From positions 138,475,433 through 138,539,432 of the forward strand of contig NC_081824.1 of assembly GCF_030867095.1 (NCBI RefSeq): DNA of 64,000 bases, given 5' to 3'. The DNA is from Alligator mississippiensis. Its lineage: Eukaryota > Chordata > Crocodylia > Alligatoridae. Positions 1-12,200 of this stretch are shown here, in pieces. The position numbers and the translations under genes are program-made. The notes beneath the pieces are model-generated. The model ran no database searches and was not told where the DNA came from. It was given only the letters and a program-made list of their open reading frames with translations. Position 1 is the first letter of the stretch, and each line of letters starts with the position of its first letter.

Positions 1-101
1 GAAGGCTGTTTTGGATTATTTTGCCATCTTCTTTATAAATGACATTTTCAACTTCATCCATATTTTTCAACTGTTTCCTGAAGTTTTTCTTTTCGCCACA
101 G

Positions 102-218
102 CACACGGAGTGTCCCTTGTGATGTACGGAACCATTGCAGCGCTGCTGTCAGTCGCCCCGCTCCCATCGGTAGCGACTCAGCTCAACCAAAACCTGTCAG
201 CAGTGCAAATGAGACCAG
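102..218 (+). CDS. MAP3K4: MAP3K4 exon upstream of kinase domain
   Basis: A pyrimidine-rich acceptor ends in CAG at 99-101 and the donor GTAGTT starts at 219. The coding frame starts at 103 and reads [10 protein letters not shown]..., ending ...SSANETR, with the last Arg codon split AG|G onto the next exon. This Ser/Pro-rich stretch is the poorly conserved linker before the kinase domain. Another frame is also open right across the exon, but it does not join in phase with the next exon. Confidence 0.88.
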
Positions 219-3200
219 GTAGTTCCACTCCACAATACAGCAGTGTCATCTCTCTCTACATCATCCATGCCAACTGATTCCACTTACGTGCATTTCTGTA
301 GGTCATTCAAAGAATACAGCTCCTTCCCATCATGTTTTCCATTGGCTTCTCTGTCTGTGTTCAGTTATCTTGTGAAACTGCATGTTTATAAAACTACATT
401 TAGCTACAAGATATTGATTCAACTGTAAGTTTTAACTTTACACGATGGCCAAAAAACAATCATCGTGAGGTAAAAATGCTCATGCGATCAATACATATCA
501 TTCCATTTCTCTGTGTGATGCAGAGATAAGCTTTACTAAATTATTAACTATTGCACTACACATGTATTTCTTGAGAAGGTTGCATTGTGCAAATAAATCA
601 AGTCTTATTTTTCACAATGCTCTCAAAAAATACAAGATGTGGAAGAAATTATTTTTAGTAAAAAAAAAAAAAAAATTGTTTTTTTTTCAAAATGACTCAG
701 TTCTTCTCTAGCAGGGGTGTTGTACAGCCTGAGGAACCATTCTATCTGACCTACATATAGTCTGGGCAAGTGCAGTAGAGCAGAATTTGGGGTCCCAATG
801 GACATGATCATGGGTGGCAGCTCACTGGCATCAAATTGCTGTCCACACTGCCACATACCTCCAGCTCTGTGCAGTTTCCTGACTAGTGCTTTGTGCTGAT
901 GGGCAGCAGCACAGAGCTTCATCAGGGTGGCAATGCAGAACTGTGGCTAATTAACAGTGCCAGGGGCTTGCAGCTTCATGGAGCCACATTTAGGCAGCAC
1001 GGAACCAGGTCGTGTGGGCAAGGAGTCAGGGGTGTGCAGCAGCGCAGACCTCTGGCCAGGGTGTGTGACAGTGCGGGCAACAGCATGGAGCCATGGGGCT
1101 GCCACCCATAGTCATGTCCATGTCTACCAAATACAGCTCTGTGAAGCTGCAGACCCTGCCATTGCCCGGTCAGAGCTCTGCACTGCCACATGCCCCTGGT
1201 TCCTTGCTGGCACAAGATCCTGGCTCCACACTGCCCAAATGGAGCTCTGTGCAGCTGCATGCCCCTGGATCCACGCTGCCACCCAAACATGGCCCCATGG
1301 TCTGGCCTGGGAGGGGCCTCTGCAGTCTGGATCTGGCCCCTGCAGTCTGGATCAGGGCCACCAGATTGTTTGACACTCCTGCTCTACAGGGTAGAAGAAT
1401 AAGGTTATTTGTGTGGTTTTGTAATTTTTGTAGTCTTGTACCTGTGCTTGGTAACCACACAATGATATTACTTTTCATGTTTTGAAGTAGTACCATTTTC
1501 CAAGATCATCAGTAAATTTGCTGTTCAGATTTCTCTGGCATCTTCCTCAGGCTTGTAATCTTGGTGTCACACGTAATGCTTCTCTCATTGTTTCCTCACA
1601 TCGGACTATTGACAAATCTTCTTGATTTTTTCCATTATTTCTAAGTTTCCTTTTCCATTTACATCCTGACCACAGAAATACTGAGGTTCTGGCAAACTCT
1701 TGCGTGGGCACCTGCAGCTGCCTTTCCATCCTTCTTTCCCTCCAGTTCATCCAAATGGCTGCCATTTTTTTCCATGGTAGTTTTTAGTTGTTCTCTTTTG
1801 CCTTCATCAAGAATATTCCTCTGTTCAAGTCTCATTTTATTTCTGCTCTCCCTACCTTCTGTTCAAGTTGTCCTTGTATTCTTTCTCACTCTCTCCCCTG
1901 CCACACTGCATCACCAGTCCATCCTCTTGTGTTATTGATTTGACATAATCTCTGATCATTGTGTGCTAATTGACCATACTTTTCTGTCAACCCTGGCCCC
2001 CAAAATGCTTGAGTTTGGGTCTGTTGATCCCAATCATGTTATCTAATTGAAATCAGTAGTTCCCTCTGTCTGAAACAATGTTTTTCTCCATAGGTCTGAG
2101 TACTCTGGCAGCACTCAGCAAATAACCTAATGAGGGGCAACAAAATTCATGTGTTTTAGTGGTGCAGATTGTTCACAGGTCAAGGAAAAATGGTACAAAA
2201 TGCCTTTTATTAGAATATTGGGCTGTAAATATTTTCTTTCTGAATGGAAAGGAATGATATTTCATGTGGTATCAACTTTGGTTGGTATTTGGCCAGCAAT
2301 TTTGTATCTAGAATGTTAGTTTACATTTTGTTGGTGCTAGAGCAGGGCTGGTCAACCTGTGGCATAGATAGTCTCTGTGTGGCATGTTGCAAATCAGGGA
2401 GGGGACAGACAGTAGTGGCAATTAGGGTAGGGAGCAGAAAGCAGAGCAGAAGATCAGGCAGGGGAGGGGGATCAGAGTGGCACTTGGGGAGGGTGCAGGG
2501 CTAATCTGTGATACTCCTTCCAAAAAGGTTGGGTGATACTGTGCTAGGGTCTTTAGCAGTGCCTCTCTCAAATGGAGCTGTAATGGTCCAGGAAATATGT
2601 GAGAAGCAAGGTTTGTTTGATATCTTTTGTTGGACTAGCTTTATAGCTGGACCACTATGTAACTGCTCCAGTAAAAGATATTACCAAACAAACCTTGCTT
2701 CTTTCAAATATTATCAATTAAAAGCACGAGATGCTATTCACATAGAGTCATGATAACAGATGTTGAAAACTTTGTATTATTATTTTTAATATAACATTAG
2801 GAGGTTATAGTATTAAAAATGTTGTTGTTTAAACAGTGATAGGATTTGGAATCTTAGAGGGGTCATAGGTCTTATTTGTAGTTTGTGCTGCAGAAGTACC
2901 AAAGGCCCTATTGTGCTTGCCATTATACAAACCTGGTTTCTGTCTGAAGAGAACATGGCTTTGTTTGAAACAAGATACAACAAATGCATCTAGCAAGTGC
3001 TTATATGGGAAAGAGGAAGAAAGATGAAGGCAACAATAAGACTCCATAGTTACCTGGATAAATGTAGGCAAAACTTTAACTACGATAAATAGCTTTGTGT
3101 ACTATTTGTGTACTATTTGTGTGTTTACCAAATATTCTTTGTGCTCCCATTTTAAACCAGTTATTGAAGAAGACCCAGTGATAGTACCATTCACTTTTCA

Positions 3201-6200
3201 AGGTCCTTCTCACAGCTAAATAATATTCTGTTGAGTCCTAATTATTTTAACATTCATTAAGAAGCAGTTTCATAACCAAGAAGTCTATCATTTAGTAGTA
3301 TATGTGGTTTCCAAGAGCCAGACACAAAATTGGCTTCTTACTATTTAATGTTTTATAGAGTGTGTTGAATGGTTATCCTCTCTCCCCAAACCCCTTTTAT
3401 CTGCTCTTTTTAAAGTTTTCACCTAGAAAATGTGAGCAGTTGAAGGGTTGTCTAAGAAATCACTCTTTGAATAGGAGCAGACAAGGAAGAACATTACAAT
3501 TTTTTACTATTTTATGCCTTGGTATGATAGTATACTGCTGAATGTGACCAACACATTTTTACTTGATATGGATACCGTGCCCTTTTTTAAATTACTGGGG
3601 ACCCTAGCATACATTCATTTAACAAACAGCATGAAGGGGTCTGATCCCTAATCCCAACAATATTGCTTCCTGCCATACCACATATGCATGGCAAGAGGTG
3701 CAGTTTCTGGATTGGAGATCAGATACCAGTCATTCCGTTACTACTTGCTGTGCAGGAGAGCCTGGAATTACAATCTCAAACCAGCCAGTGTCAAACCAGC
3801 TCCCCTTGCAGTCCTGGAGTCAACAGTCAGCTGATTGTTGGCTCCAACCACATGTTAAATGCAAGGCTTGTATAAACCGTCCATTAAAAAAAATCCACAT
3901 CGAATGTGGAACATTTTTTATGGCTCGTTTTCCATTTTTTGGTACCTTAAATTGGGTTCATGTGTAGCACCCTGCCCACTTATGTCACAATGAGAACATG
4001 TTAATCACAGCATAAATGTAACATGTAGAGGGAGGCATGTGTGTCTGTATATCTGAGAGATGAGTGCTTTTATTTGAAATAAAAGAATGGTTAAAAGAAG
4101 AGAGAACAATTACAGAATAAAAACATTGTCAAACTATGAAAGATCAAAAATAGTTTATGGAAGGAAAAGAAAAGCATCTGTATATTTCAGAGAACTGTGG
4201 CATGACTTCTAAATAGCAATCACACACATTTGGATTGATAGAATGGTTTCAGTGTTAGATAGAAACCTATTTTATATTGAAAAGGAATTCACCAAGATGT
4301 TTATCCCCCAGAGTTTGAAATGCTGCTCTTAATACTATTTATATTCCCATTTTTCTGAGAGTTGGGAATAATAAACTTCAAAGTTTTCTTCTACAGCAGC
4401 AACTGTGCATTTTTTTTTATGAACCATCTCTTAAATAGCACTTTGGTAACCTCCAAACCACATAAATAGCATTTAAAAATAATTGAGTTTTTTAAAACAT
4501 TGGTATGTGGAGATTGTGCTTATGGTGAAGATTTTTTGCAAATGAATCAAAACTCTTCCCTGAAGAATGTTTTGTTGTATTTCAAGGGAGTGCTGCCTAG
4601 TGACTCGAATACAATAGAAATAAAGCTTTATATCTTTTGCAAACATTTACATAAAGTGCACACAGTTTATTGAATACAGAGACTTTCTAAACCGGTTGTG
4701 GTGCACAAATGCTACCATGGTTCAATTAATGCTGTTAAAATACACAATGTGTTTATTATAATTGGAAAATAGAAAATGCAAAGTAATTTTAACTAATAGC
4801 CTATATACCAAGCTTTATGATAATTTATATCTGCTACTTCCATACTAACCTTTCCTGTTTAAATGCTGAATTTCCAAGCTAGGAGAGCTTGCTGTTGCTC
4901 ACAAATCTAGAGCACTAGTTGACCGAGTTTCCTTCTTGCCTTCCTTCCTCTGTTTGATAATTGGTACATATGCATAGGGTCAGATTCGAAGGACAGTATA
5001 CCTGGACAAAGTGAGAGTAACATGACCCTTACACACCTGTGATTTTGGAGCACCTTGCTCAGCTGCCATCTAATCCTGCAGACATCTGTATTCAACAGGT
5101 GTCTTACTTTTTTACTTCAGAGGTCCCAGGCACTAACTGTTGACCTTCTAGGTGTGCCCAGAAGTGTCTCAGTCTTGACCAGGCTGGGAAGCTTGGTGTG
5201 TATGTCTTGTCTAAGATATACCAGGACCCAGAAACTAGACATTATATAAGTTCCCTGACAGGCTTCATTTAATAGGTATTCTCAGAGCATGCCTAACTAA
5301 CAGGATCGGGCTCCTTGCAAAAAGCAGTGGGAGTTGCTGCTTGGTTTTAGAATGTAAAGGGAAATTTTATTTATTTATTTATTATATTTATTTCGATGTT
5401 CTGGTGGTGGCAGCCTTTTATGTGATAACCTAGTGGTTAAAGCACTTGTCCAGGTTCAGTTTCTTTATTAAGCTGAGGGGATTCAAACCCACATCTCCCA
5501 CCTGGAGACTTCTGTCACCATCAGGCAATAGGGTTTTCAGTGGGGAGAGGTGGAGTGGGAGGTAGCATTTTTCTCTCCTCCTGTTGAAAGTGTGACGCTG
5601 CAGCAAAAGTGAAAGATTCCTGGGGCCAGTGAAAGAGCAAGAGGGAACATAACTCGATAACCTAGTATTCAGAGCAGTCCTAACTTCTGGTTCTGCCCCC
5701 AGAGCATTTTTGGTATTTTACATTAGACAGATGTTGGACGAAGTACAGAATACAGTCCTGGGATAACGGACCAGAACATAGAACTCTCTTCTCTTAGGTG
5801 AGCATTACGGGGTGCCTGTACACACGCTTCAACACGTTCTAATTTGAATGCGTCAGAACCAACTTGATTAATCACTGAACAAGCTATAGTTAAAGCACCC
5901 CTGCGGCCATTTTGAAATGCGGGACAATGAATACACATGATACTGTGGCATTGAGCTGCTCTAATTAAAACACTCCCCCATTCATCCCAGAGCATGTGTA
6001 TAGACAGTAGTTCTTCCTTTTGTTGCATTCTTTCTTTCTCTCCGGTCCCATAACTGCACAGTGGCACAACTTGAACAGGAAGTGCAGCTAGTGCCCCCTA
6101 TCCTGTAAAACTTGTAGCCTGGTGGGTAGAACATTCTCCAGGCTTATTATATAGAAAGGAGCACCATTACTGTTTTAAAGAAAAGGGTGAGCCCTGTCCA

Positions 6201-9200
6201 GTTCTTTTACAGGAAAGCTATGGGAGAGGTTTGGGGCCGTGGTTCCTGAATGGATAAATGAAGTGCCTAAGGGGCAGGATTTAGATTTTATCCTCATCTT
6301 CAGTATTTTCTTACTAGCTGTCTCTAGGTGGTCTCATACTCAGTGTCCTGTTTTTGGGGATCCCACCTGATTCCCCATGCACTATATTGGGGAGTGTAGA
6401 TGCCTAGCACAGGGTTGTACTGGATTCTACATGTGGTCCAGGTGTATTTTTCAGTGCCACATCCTTTATGGGATCTAACCCAAATGTATTTACACCAGGC
6501 AGAGATTCTGTTTTGCCCTCTGGTAGAATTTAACTTTTAAGTAGACACAAAAATGAGGAATGATTGTAGTTTTTAAGTACTTGGGGCTTGGTCCGGCAAA
6601 GTGTTGAGTACTGTTAGTTCCCATTTTTATCAATATGAAGTGAAGGGGATCAGATCTTCAGTTAGGCGAAGTAGGATGGCCTCCCTTCTCAAGGGCTTTA
6701 AGCAACATCATTGAATAGAAAGGAAAATACAGAGGATACACAGTACTTCCTAGGGATAGTTTTGCTTTTGTGTGTTTTTCATTAATAAGATCAACGTTTC
6801 AGCAGTTCTTTCACTTTAAAAGTGCAATCAGTTTGTTAATTAGTGTAGTGGTTTCTTTGACAGGGGTTCCAGTGTCCCCGAAAATGATCGACTGGCTTCG
6901 ATAGCAGCTGAGTTGCAGTTTCGGTCTCTGAGTCGTCACTCAAGTCCCACTGAAGAGCGAGAAGGTGATTCTCTTGATAGTAGATTGTGACATAGATCTG
7001 CACGTTGTTAATATGATTGTGTTCTCTGTCTGTCTGTCTCTTCCCCCTATCCCCAAATCTCCACACTCAGTTCTTTCCCTTATTCTTAAAATTCCTTTTG
7101 TTGAAGCAGGGCTTTTACTCTATTGGATTTATCTGTAAGGGCAAATTTTAAAGCTAAGTGCCCATATTTTCCTAACATGCATGTTTGTTTTGTAGGTACA
7201 GCTTGGGCATCCTAATTTAGAACAGGTTGTTTTTTTTAAATATACTATTGAGTTGTTCTATTGCAGCATTCTGAATTAAATGGACCCCTGATTCACACTG
7301 TGTTTCAAGGACCAAACCTACTCTTTTTGGTACAGAGCACTGGTAGTTAGGTTGCAAAGTGAGATGATCAGGACAGGGAAGGATTTTCCCTACCGAGCAG
7401 TAGATCAGAAGCAAAGTCTTTCTGTACCTGGTAGTGCATCAGTACCTGCAAGGCCTGTAGAACTACTACTTACTTGAAACACCATGGTAGGAACAAAGAG
7501 TAGAATCCTTATTAATGGTTGGTCTCCCGGCCTCCACCTCCTTCATGTTATGAACAGCCCATGTAGATAAGCATGTAAGTAAAATGCATTAAAACAAGTT
7601 CTCTTAGACACTAAATTGTATAGACTCCCATAAAAGTAATATTATAACATCTCCTTCATGGAACATTTATTCCTCACAATACTGTTTTTACAGAACCATC
7701 GTATCCGAAAGGAGATTCAAGTGGATCATCCCGAAGGAGTTGGGAGCTTCGAACTCTCATCAACCAGACCAAAGGTAAAAGGCAAAGGGATGTCGCCCAC
7801 TTTAGTTTAAGAAACCTGAAATACACTGGTCTTAAAGTCCTCAATGCTAATGTGTCAAAATACTTGCATGCATCTGTAAGCCAGAAGAATCCCAGTTGCA
7901 TACTGGAGGGAGCTAACAAAAACACAAGTTGTATTTGAAGAAATATGCTGTACTTGCTGAACACAATTAGTGCCCCTTTGTTACCAAGAATTGCCTGCAT
8001 GTTTATTGCTACTGGTTTAATGAAGAGATTTAAAAGTACGTTATATGAGACCACTAGATACTTTAAAAAAGATATTCTAAAGATTCAAAAAGCAAATAAG
8101 AATTGTTCAAATTTCAGAAACATCTCTCATGTAAGTGGAACGAATCCTTAACAATTTCATCTTTCCCTTATTCAAACATTGTCATAATTCCAATGTATCA
8201 GTATCCACACTAAGAGCCCTGGCACGTGTTCATTTAATGACACAATGAGATCTGATCCCTCATTCCAACAATCAGTTTGCCACATGTGCATGGCAGGAGG
8301 CATGACTGTTGGAATGAGGGATCAGATCCCAACACGATTGTGATCCAAGGCTCCCCACTATACTGGCAAGTTGAAAGAGGAGAGCCCACAGATCTAGCCA
8401 AGACCAGCAATCAGCTGATTATCAGCTCTAGCCCCCTGAACCATACTGGGAACTTGAACCAGCTCTGGTGTAGTCTGGAGCCGGATCCAACAATCATCTG
8501 ATCATTGGGGCTGGCATGTGGCTACACCAGGTCAATTTGATTCCACAGTGCAGTGAGCTGATAATTTGCTGATTGCCAGCCCTGGCTGGAACAGCCCTGG
8601 GGTCAGTTAGAGCCCAAGACTGTCTGGGCTGGGCTGACAATCAGCTGGTTGTCAAAACCCCATGCCTGGCAGCTCTGACCAGGCTTATGGAGGGGGGTGG
8701 AGCTTCCCTTGCTGGGGACTTCAAATCCCACTGGGAGCCTCTGAACCCTGTGTTCTGGCAGCCTGGCCAGAGCTGCAGGGCATAGTGTTTAAAGTCCCCA
8801 GTGGGGAAGCCTGGAAAAGATGCCTCAGTGTGGTCTTTAAAGCTCTTTGGGTGTCAGGAGCCAGAGACCAGGTCCCCAGTGTCTGTGTGTGCCCATGGAG
8901 TTTTAAAAAGCATGGCTGCCGGCTCATTCTTTGAAGTTCCCTTTGTGCTGGGACATATAGTATGGGGACACTGTGAAGTGGCATCTGCAGCTGGGGAGCA
9001 GGAGCTTGCAGCTTCTCAACTTAAAAAATTGGTCTCTCCCTGATGTGAGGCTCACAGCACCCCTTCCCATTTGCCTCTGCGGGTTGGACAGGAGGTTATG
9101 AGTCCAGGACATGGTGCTGCCCCCTGCTGATTGGATAGGGCATGGCTGTTTCCTGGATCCTGGGGCTATCAAAAATCCAAGGAGTAGACTCCATTCAATA

Positions 9201-12200
9201 AGGAAAATCAACTCAGATCAATTCAGATCAATTCAGATCTAGCAGCATAAACAAAGAAAATTATTTGTGACTCTTGTTTTTATTAGATATAGCTTCCAAG
9301 CAAGTACCCATTGAAGCTGTTCAGAAGTCTGTCCAGTTGTTTGAAGAAAGGCGATACAGAGAGATGAGAAGCAAGAACATAATTGGCCAAGTTTGTGACA
9401 CCCCCAAATCTTATGATAATGTTATGCATGTAGGTTTGAGGAAGGTGACTTTCAAGTGGCAGAGAGGAAACAAAATCGGTAAGTTATGTAATAGATGCGT
9501 CCCTCCGATTAAATATTGCATTCAGAATTACTTGTTCACCTTCTAGTTGGCTTTTCAAAACTTGCAACTCCTTTGCCAGTAGTTGGTTTTACTATGCAAG
9601 GATGATTGACAATATTCAACACAAAGTACTGTTACTACTCACAGTCTCAGTAAAGTTCTCATTGGTCAGACATAATTGATGTGGATGGAATTCAGCATCA
9701 TACACAGATTAGCTTAATTTCAAAGGCAGTTACTCATAGTGTCTGATCTTGCCATTCCTTCACACATTCAATTTCTATTTAAGTTGTAAGGAGTTCTGTA
9801 TTCAGAAAGACATGTTAGCACTTGCTGATGTAATTCCTATTGGCCACACTCACATGCTAGTTCTGACTGTATATGAAGATTCTTAAATTCTTACTGCATA
9901 TTCCTGGGTGCGTCTACATGTGTGCTTTAATGCACAGTAGCCTATTTTACTGTGCATTAGTGTCATCTAAAAAAAAGTGTGATTATGCTAATGCACAGTA
10001 AAATAGGCTACTGCGCGTTAAGCGTTACTTAAAAACCATGCACATTCATTACTTGAAGGCAGGCTAATGCACATTTCTTTAGTACCTCATATTGGAGGTA
10101 CTAAATTCAATGCGCATTAGAAAAAGTGCCTTAATGCACATGTAGATGTGCCCCCTAAGAAGTTTATATTCCAGATCAATCTGTTAGTTAACATGTCCAC
10201 ATTTAACATACTTGAACTCAGAATTATAAATGCATAATTATGTAGAAACAATACAACTTCAGATCAGTTTAAAAGAAAAAGAAAAGACAGTAAACCCCAT
10301 TGGGGAGAGAAATTTCTTTTTATAGTCATTATTGAATAAGGAAAATGATCTGATGTTTGAACCATTGTTCTTTGTGTTTGTAATTCTACAGGTGAGGGCC
10401 AGTATGGGAAAGTCTATACCTGTATTAGTGTTGACACTGGTGAACTGATGGCCATGAAAGAAGTGAGTACTTTATCTACCAGAGCAACTGTTCTTTGATT
10501 TAAGGGTTAATTTGTTTCCATCAGCATGAGTCCAGCCTGCAGTCTGAACCATTTTGTTGGATTTTGTAGAGCAAAGGAACAATAATATGAATTTGTACTC
10601 TAGATACCCAGGTTTAATAACGATCACCTGTTTTACGTTGTTTAAATTGATTAAACCATCTTTTTCATACCTGTAAAATGGTAGTAATTCTTACATAAGA
10701 GGCAAGGTTTTTTGTGGGTGATATCTTTTATGGGACCAACTGCATGGTTGGGAGAGATGCAGATATGCTGTCTAATGCAAGATCACTCTTCTTCAGGTCT
10801 TCATCATAGTAAGCCTTATCTTTTTTACAGGGATATTGTAAAGCCTAATTAATGTTTGCTGCCGAGTTTTATACAAGGATCTCAAATAATTTCTCAAAGT
10901 GTTTTATTAAATCAAAGTTGTATGAAAATGTGTATGTTATTCTATGGTATTTTATGTTATATTATGTTCCTCTTCTTTTCCCTCCTTCATTCCCTAGAGA
11001 AAAAGATATGAAATGTCAAACCAGATTTTTTCAGCTTCTGTAGTTTAAGTGAGCTAGGCTGGGTCACAAAACTTTTCTGTACTCACCAGGTTATTCATAA
11101 GTTAATTTTCAGTACAGAAATAAGTAAAGCTGCATAGGAACTGAGACCTTCATTCTCTTGTTTTCCACCATATTTTACTTGGGATAAGATATTTATATTA
11201 ATCTTTAATTTTCTTTCATTCCTCCACAGGCATGTGGAGGTAGCAAGGGGGTTTTACCTATTATCAGTGACTTTGATATTATCTAGTATGCACTCACCAC
11301 TAGCACAGTTTATATTTTGGGGGCTCAGTTCTTTTTCCAGTTTTTCATTTATAACTTTCAGTGTCAGTCAGGTATATATTAAAAGCCAAATGAGTTCTTG
11401 TCTATCATTCCTGCCCATTGACCAAATACATAGCAGTGACTTAGGACCCTTTGTTTTGTAGGAGAAGACCATAATTTCCTATTAAGTGTCCTTCCTGTCT
11501 CTAGAATTCATAAGCCCCTTGTTTTTGTAGGTGTGATTTCTTTATCGAGACAAGCATATGTATGCGTTTGGGGAATGCCTTGGACAAACCGAAGGTTTAT
11601 ATGAGAGAGATGCGCAGTTAATGGACCTTATGTTAATAAGCTAAATATGTAGCATGACATTTCCCAGCCCTTATAACTATATTTTTAATTAGTTAATAAA
11701 GAATAATTAATTTTATTTTAATAAATTACAGTATAACTGATTAATAACATGTTAATTTCTTATAAAGGACTACATACAAGCTATGTTTCATATTCTCAGT
11801 TCAAAGTCTTTTTGAAATTGCCTAAGTGTAAAATATCATTGGATTTTTTTTAACTTCCCTGAAAAGCACTATTTTTTCCCTGGGTTTTTCTTCAGACTTT
11901 AAAAATGAATCTGTCCACAGCTGAGAAGAAACCTGTGAAACTTCAGTTCAGTATATAATAAAAAACCCACTGAAAATAAGAATTTAAACAACAGTACTGT
12001 CTCAACTATACTTTCTCTGACACCAGTGAAAATGACATGGGAAATACTTGATATTACAGACATTGGCCAGATTGTATACCATGATTAGACATGAAAGTCG
12101 TACTGAAACATTTAAATTCCATCCTGCCTGTATCCCTGGAAACTATTAATGTATCTTCTTCTGCAGTGTGCCTTCAGCATAGCTTTAAAACTTTGTCACA

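Larger units (their letters stand above)
219..6863 (+). other. MAP3K4: MAP3K4 intron, repeat-bearing
   Basis: Intron between the first two exons in the window. It holds hAT-like elements (712-1381, 2343-2541), a 99 bp palindrome (2603-2701), a member of a repeat family also present at 8215 (3598-3880), and a tRNA-like SINE (5415-5640). The rest (219-711, 1390-2340, 2710-3597, 3881-5414, 5641-6863) shows nothing I can name beyond AT-rich intronic sequence and short ORFs without coding character. Confidence 0.85.

Noticed and set aside
11..277. 88-codon ORF covering the first MAP3K4 exon
   Set aside because: Wrong frame; it continues into the intron on both sides and does not splice in phase to the next exon.
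957..1496. Cluster of overlapping ORFs on both strands
   Set aside because: They come from the GC-rich repeated interior of the hAT-like element at 712-1381, not from a gene.
5425..5500. tRNA gene
   Set aside because: A-box-like and B-box-like sequences are present, but no cloverleaf or acceptor stem; the shared tail with 22722-22920 shows it is a SINE.
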